From Chara braunii (Eukaryota; Streptophyta; Charophyceae; Charales; Characeae), in NCBI GenBank assembly GCA_003427395.1, contig BFEA01000822.1:388561-409661 (forward strand): a DNA stretch of 21,101 nucleotides. The letters run 5' to 3'. Shown piece by piece: positions 16,778 to 21,101 of the stretch. A model generated the notes under the pieces. That model was not told the DNA's origin. It was given only the letters and a program-made list of their open reading frames with translations, and did not search any database. How positions within the stretch are numbered: position 1 is the stretch's first letter; every line of letters starts with the position of its first letter. The position numbers were made by a program, and so were the translations under genes.

Positions 16778-17607
16778 AGTCAGGTCATCCAATCTTATGG
16801 AACATGTCTGACTCGGCCATTAAGTATACACGAACAGGTTGCACGATTACTTCTCTCTTCCTTTGGGCATATGACTAAATCATTCATCTTAGAAACAATG
16901 CTTAGTCGCCCTGAACTGTTTAATACCCAAGTTGTATATACCTCTCTGAACTTAGTGTTCAAAAGCTGAGCATATGACTGAGCCATTCATCTTAGAAACA
17001 AAGCTCAACCTGCCCAAAGTTACCTTCAATTATATTCTTAGTTGTACTCTCTTCAAACTTATGAAAAGTTATAGTCAGGCCATCCAATCTTATGGAACCC
17101 TTGCCTGACTAGCCTGTTCTTAAGTAAGATAGTAATAAAATATAGCCAAATTATAACCCTTGGGTTCCAACATGTGCGGGGCATTGGGCCAGACCATCCA
17201 ATCTTATGGAACATGTCTGGTCCTCCGCCATGTTCATTTCTCTCTGATCCATCTGTGTGCGACATGAGTCCAAAGCCATCCAATCGTATGGAGCATTTTT
17301 TGTCCTCAGCGAGAATTACTCCCTCAGAACAAAAGCAGGAAGAGGTTGAGCCATCCAATCTTATGGAACTTGCTCAATCCTCCTCACTCAGAAACTAATG
17401 AAACAGAGTAAAACCCAATTAAGCAAGGCAACCAAGCCATCCAATCTTATGGAACATGCTTGGCTCCTGAAAGTCAACCACAGTCAAACCCTTTCAAGTC
17501 AGAGTAATCAGACCATCCAATCTTATGGAACTTGTCTGATTCTCAGTGCAATTCGAAAAATAAAACACAGCAGTCAGGTCATCCAATCTTATGGAACAGT
17601 GCCTGAC
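16778..17607. repeat. Right hairpin array: conserved core, variable complementary stems
   Basis: Eight units share the core CATCCAATCTTATGGAAC (one variant at about 17278-17295). Stem pairs are AGTCAG 16778-16783/16808-16813, TAGTCAGGC 17072-17080/17103-17111 (9 bp), CCAGAC 17189-17194/17215-17220, TTGAGC 17346-17351/17372-17377, CCAAGC 17432-17437/17458-17463, AATCAGAC 17506-17513/17534-17541 (8 bp) and GTCAGG 17573-17578/17602-17607. The unit near 17273-17305 is paired only with a bulge. Spacers between units align with those of the left array. The minus- and plus-strand ORFs across the array are coincidental and not conserved as proteins. Confidence 0.88.
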
Positions 17608-17879
17608 CCTATAAGACCCTTCTAATCACAAACAAAACCACCTTTCTCTCAACCTTCCCCCTGATGCAATTCCCCTTTTATTCACAATCTGTCTTCAATC
17701 AGTCAACAAACTGAAACTGAGATTGCAAAGGCATTCCTTTACTTAGTCTGACTTATGTCCTGAAAGTCAAACTAAAGGCAAAGTATGGGGTGCATGCAGC
17801 ATACTCAGTCAACGCATAGAGAGATGTACAGATAGGGGTTACCTGGGTTTATAGAGGGGAAACAAATAGTTACCTTTCA
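17608..17879. other. Right-arm non-coding segment, no gene
   Basis: Equivalent to 4245-4508 of the left arm. It shares the GACTTTCAGGACA-like phrase (left near 4350, right complement near 17757) and the TATACACC/GGGTTTATAGAGG neighbourhood. No coding signal. Confidence 0.45.
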
Positions 17880-18140
17880 ATTCCCTGCCTCCAGAACTCC
17901 TCCTGAGTTCCGGCAGAGCTCCCGCAATCGGTGGGGCGAACCTCCCACAGAGGCCTTGATGTGGATTATGGGTTGCAATCCCGCCTGCCGCCTTCCTCTT
18001 AGAACCAACAGACCAGACTCAGAGTAAGAAGGGAAGAAAAAGAGGGTTACAGACTCTCAGATCCAAGGGAGCTGCAATCAGACTCGCAGGAGAGGGCCTC
18101 ATTACCTTCAATCGCCTGAGGGGCCCGCAATGATGGCCGA
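17880..18140. repeat. Conserved block, inverted copy of 3985-4245
   Basis: GCAGAGCTCCCGCAATCGGT, TTGCAATCCCGCCTGCCGCC and CCTGAGGGGCCCGCAATG are near-exact complements of the left block. It is the best anchor for aligning the arms. Confidence 0.8.
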
Positions 18141-19620
18141 AATGCACAGCGGCTCACTCAGCCTGACGTCAACTGCAGGAACAGGCCCCCTTGGTGAACT
18201 CCCACATTGCAGTAATAGCCCTATGGAAAAGTAGGAGACACAACGATTCTAGCTCCACAGCACCCGTGAACAAGTACCATGAACCTTTGAGCTCACAAGT
18301 GATCCTTGGCAGTGGCACAGCATGGCCTGTAGCCCGAGCAACAACGAGGCACCGAGCAGCTGTAGCAAGACAACCAGCCCACACCGCAACTGACCCCCAC
18401 CTGTCTGTCGGCTCCTGCTCCTGCACCCACTTCAGCGTATCTGGTCACTATGCGAGCCAGATCCGAACTTTCGTCGCCGGTATGAGCACGCACCGGCCAC
18501 CAGGTAGTCCCTGACCACACACAGTCGGACTTATGGTATCACTAATAGTAGTAGCCAGGCGAGTGCCACTGCAGCAGCTAGCAAGCCCATCTGCCACTGC
18601 TAGTATCCATAAACTGCACGTAGCGATGCCCAATAAATCGCAATAGGAAGTGCTGCCCGATGGTAACTTCTCGACACAACAACAGCTGTCAGCAGCCTCA
18701 ACAGTTCAGCCTTTGACATCAGTCTAGCCCCTCTTACTTCCGTGGCTGGTGGGGCAGCATACCGATCAACAGCTAGACACATAACCTCGCAGTTGGCTTG
18801 CTGTTGCACAGGCCGATGGAGAAAGGTCCTTCCGCCATTCGCCGGATCTGCTACCCTTGTAATCGGGTTGCTGCAGACACGCTTCCTCATCACTCTGTTT
18901 AAAGTACTGGGCAGCGCTTAGCATCAACAGGTAACCCCACAGCTATACTTAGTGCTGCCTCGTACGGCAGGGTGAACAATGTACCAGCAATCGAGCCCCC
19001 AGGCCCCTCGGTCGCCCTGCAACACTCATCGATCATGCGAGCATAGACGAACTGAATATTCCGCTGGAGCCTGGAACCTTACACACAGAAGGATGGAGCG
19101 GCTTCTTGTGTAGGTAGGTCGGGCAGATTCGGGTAGACCTCCTGCAAGCACTAGAGGAGATGCTGTCCGCCTGGCCCACCTACTGCCTGCCGATCTCTCC
19201 CTCCTGCTACTTTCGTAGCTTCCTTCGTCAAACGAGGGCTGAAACTGGACCAGGTACACATAGCTCGACGACGCAGCCCGACTATCGGTCCCTTCGGCGT
19301 CGCTAGCTTTCCGAGGTAAACACTTCCCTCCTCTCTCTCTCTTTCTCTCTCTCTCATAGACATTCACCACTCCAAAAAAACATGAACTTCCTACCATGAC
19401 ACGACTAGATACGTCGTGCCTTCCCCAAGCGGCGTCGGCAGTGGCGTTGGCAGCAAGATAGGCCAAACTGCTCCCATCGGCTTTCATGGGCGATGCACCA
19501 GGCAAGAGGTAAGTCTTTACTCCCGTGGCTGGCCCTTGCGCTACCCCCTTCTATGGGATGAGCGAAATCGGCATGCACCCTCCACAAAAAGGTAGCTAGA
19601 TACATACTCACTTTGCTAAC
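18141..19620. other. Right-arm CAG-rich segment, no gene
   Basis: No protein is recognised. CAG/CAA-rich phrases mirror the CTG/TTG-rich left segment. The block near 18718-18748 (ATCAGTCTAGCC, ACTTCCGTGG) matches the complement of 3293-3322. A CT microsatellite lies at 19329-19355. The 159-codon minus-strand frame at 19026-19505 has simple-sequence composition (Arg/Glu run from the CT repeat) and no motif, so I do not call it. Confidence 0.45.
19329..19355. repeat. CT microsatellite
   Basis: An alternating CT tract interrupted once by TTT. There is no counterpart at the equivalent left-arm position, so it arose after the arms separated or was lost on the left. Confidence 0.9.
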
Positions 19621-20540
19621 TCCTCTCCCCGGGCGCGGTTCCCAACACTAACCCCAAGCAAAACACTAACCTATAAGGCAAACTAACATCACCATCATAC
19701 TCGCAGCACCCAAAAACCCCAAACTTACATCTCTACCCATTAGATTTCATAGGAAATCGAGCAATCCGAGTGTTTTCCCATCCTAACTTTTCTTATTTCT
19801 GCCATCTCCCGGCGCACCCCCTTTCTCATCAATCTCCCAATCTACTAATCCTCCTTTAAAACTAACTTCATGGTCAGATTCGCCCGACATCAAAACGCTT
19901 ACTTAGGTCTTTCCCTCCATCAAATTCACTCAGAGATGAGCGAAACATCCTCATTCCGTTCCCATTCTCCCTCACTTTCACCATCTCCGGCGCAGGCCTT
20001 TCGCCACACATCTTCTCTTCCTACGTGCCTTTGCAAATTCTGACTACAGGATCGGATTCGCCCGATCCTAGAACCCCAATCTCAACCCTTACCTCGCCCA
20101 ATTCCATTAAGGATCGAGCCCGCTATTCATTTTCTGACTGCGCCCAAGCTTGCTTTCCGCCATCCCCACTATGGAATGAACCTGGCGCGATATCGCGCCC
20201 GAGTTCATTCATTCCTCGAATGCCCACGCCTCAGTTCTCGACTCCCCTCGGCACCGTGCCCATCCGGTCTTCAGTCCGTTGGTTGCACTTGGCCAGCCTC
20301 CTTCGTTGCAGGTACCCGGTGCCCTTCCCCGTTCAGGTGCATCTGCCCTCTTTGCTGCCTTAACGCCCGTTCGTCGCTCTCGCCCGTCTCCTACCTCCGC
20401 TGCTACCTGTCGCTCCCTGCTATACCCGCTGTGCTTCGTTTGCCGGCCTCCGTCTGTACTTTGCGCCCGTCACCCGACCTCTCACCGCGTGGTCTGACAG
20501 CCTCTGCCTCTAAAGAAAACTCTGGTTGTCGGCCCGCCCT
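19621..20540. repeat. Pyrimidine-rich degenerate tandem array (equivalent of 2035-2950)
   Basis: CCATCTCCCGGCGC (about 19801), CCATCTCCGGCGCAGG (about 19980) and CCGCCATCCCCACTATGG (about 20157) recur at about 175-180-base spacing, and TTCGCCCGA boxes occur at about 19879 and 20057. These are the complements of the left-array boxes. From about 20200 the array character fades into GC-rich DNA. The 124-codon frames here have no recognisable domain. Confidence 0.55.
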
Positions 20541-20567
20541 CATTTTATAGTTTTTACCAGTGCCGAG

Positions 20568-20622
20568 GGCCCATGCCAATCTTCTCTGTATCGTTCCAAT
20601 TTTCAACAGATGTCCAGAGGCC
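20568..20622 (-). ncRNA. U6 snRNA-derived sequence, copy 3 (5' half; probable pseudogene)
   Basis: On the minus strand the order is GAGGCCTC-type 5' stem, GGACATCTG, AAAATTGGAACGATACAGAG (intact ACAGAGA-box region), AAGATTGGCATGG (AGC triad changed to GGC) and GGGCCC, after which similarity ends. This copy is closest to canonical U6 in its central part. It sits about 1.86 kb from the 18740 anchor, matching copy 2 on the left (about 1.9 kb), so U6 was probably in the ancestral arm before the two copies separated. About 15-20 bases upstream of the 5' end is a CTACC phrase that the left copies also have. Confidence 0.85.
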
Positions 20623-21101
20623 TCGGTAGTACCCCCGACCGCGGCCCTTCTGAGTCTGAACAGCCATCCACGGTACCGCCCCCCCCTGAATGGTATAGAG
20701 CATAGGCTGCCTTCATGCTTCCAGGGGGAGAGGGCCTGCGGGGTGGCACAATGGCTGACCCTTCGACGAGGTCCAACCTTAATGCTACCGGCTAACCCCC
20801 GGCTGGCACCGCCCACCTGCTTCAGCAGGCATCACCCCCGCTGGTGGGTGCCCGCTCCCGCATGTACCCTCGTTTGGAGGCTTGAGTCCGGATGTGGCTG
20901 CAGCGGGGTTCCCCATAGTACGGAGAAGGGGTAACCTCGGCGCCGCTACGAAAACAGTTTGTAATTGCACTTCTAGCAATCCCGTGAATACAACATACCC
21001 CCATGCGACCCTATATCAACCCCGGTATCGCATCCGAAACGGGACGCGAAAAGGGTGAAAATTAAAACAAAAATAACACGAAGTATAAGAACGATAAACA
21101 C
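20623..21101. other. Outer right flank, no gene
   Basis: GC-rich DNA with several short inverted repeats and an A-box-like TGGCACAATGG (about 20746-20756), but no full tRNA-like fold. The last ~60 bases are A-rich. The outer end of the arm probably lies here but could not be placed. Confidence 0.4.

Larger units (their letters stand above)
14367..20622 (-). mobile_element. Right arm: very long LTR-like sequence, minus orientation
   Basis: Reading the minus strand from the outside in, this arm carries the same landmark order as the left arm. It terminates at 14367 in TGTCGAGCGC (CA on the LTR sense strand). The flank inside the terminus is not a primer-binding site, so this is a 3' or solitary LTR, or a rearranged one, not the 5' LTR of an element reading leftward. 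It lacks the 536-bp duplication and has three instead of five ~120-bp units, which accounts for much of its shorter length. The outer limit is undetermined. I found no terminal TG with matching target duplication beyond U6. Confidence 0.65.

Noticed and set aside
19026-19505. 159-codon minus-strand open frame
   Set aside because: Arg/Glu run from the CT microsatellite, no motif, not conserved in the left arm.
961-20622. Terminal-inverted-repeat DNA transposon, Maverick/Polinton or foldback element
   Set aside because: No transposase, DNA polymerase B or protein-primed replication gene is seen. The inner terminus with CA and a tRNA-Asp primer site fits an LTR better, although a foldback origin of the arms is not fully excluded.
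20735-20785. tRNA-derived SINE head (TGGCACAATGG followed by GGTCCAACC)
   Set aside because: A- and B-box-like strings are close to expected spacing, but no cloverleaf forms and there is no tail or target duplication.

Overview
The window looks like repeat-dominated nuclear DNA of a plant-lineage eukaryote. Evidence for this is an LTR-type primer-binding site complementary to a plant-type tRNA-Asp 3' end, a decayed Ty3/gypsy-like gag-pol, part of a non-LTR (LINE) endonuclease, U6 snRNA-derived sequences, and no intact host gene. From memory the Gag wording resembles retroelement proteins of the charophyte alga Chara braunii. That assignment is a recollection, not a database result.

The layout is a very large imperfect inverted structure. 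The left arm (about 0.96-8.6 kb, plus orientation) and the right arm (14.37 to at least 20.6 kb, minus orientation) carry the same landmarks in the same order, inverted. From outside to inside these are: U6-derived sequence; a purine-rich degenerate tandem array (pyrimidine-rich on the right); a CTG/TTG-rich stretch; a conserved ~250-bp block; an array of small hairpins; a ~120-bp tandem array; a duplicated 71/64-bp unit; a hairpin cluster; a TATA-like site; and a terminus ending in CA. On the left that CA (8596-8597) is followed after two bases by the tRNA-Asp-type primer-binding site, so the arms are best read as extremely long LTRs, or LTRs plus nested sequence, in inverted rather than direct orientation. 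The arms have diverged by roughly a quarter to a third by eye, but the last ~27 bases before CA are nearly identical.

Between the arms lie a leader (8618-8918), gag (8919-10386), a protease-bearing pol frame (10284-12095) and reverse transcriptase (12050-about 13040). All are broken by frameshifts and stops, although the zinc-knuckle, protease and RT catalytic signatures remain legible. At about 13040 pol switches abruptly to the 3'-truncated endonuclease region of a minus-strand LINE (about 13040-14110). A short unassigned piece with an A23 tract follows, then the right arm.

The most unusual signal is the hairpin array (4509-5432; 16778-17607). Each unit has a conserved ~18-nt loop core flanked by two complementary stem halves whose sequence differs from unit to unit. 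Positionally equivalent units in the two arms show paired compensatory substitutions. A second covarying hairpin set lies just upstream of the TATA-like sites. The U6-derived segments in the outer part of both arms are a further oddity.
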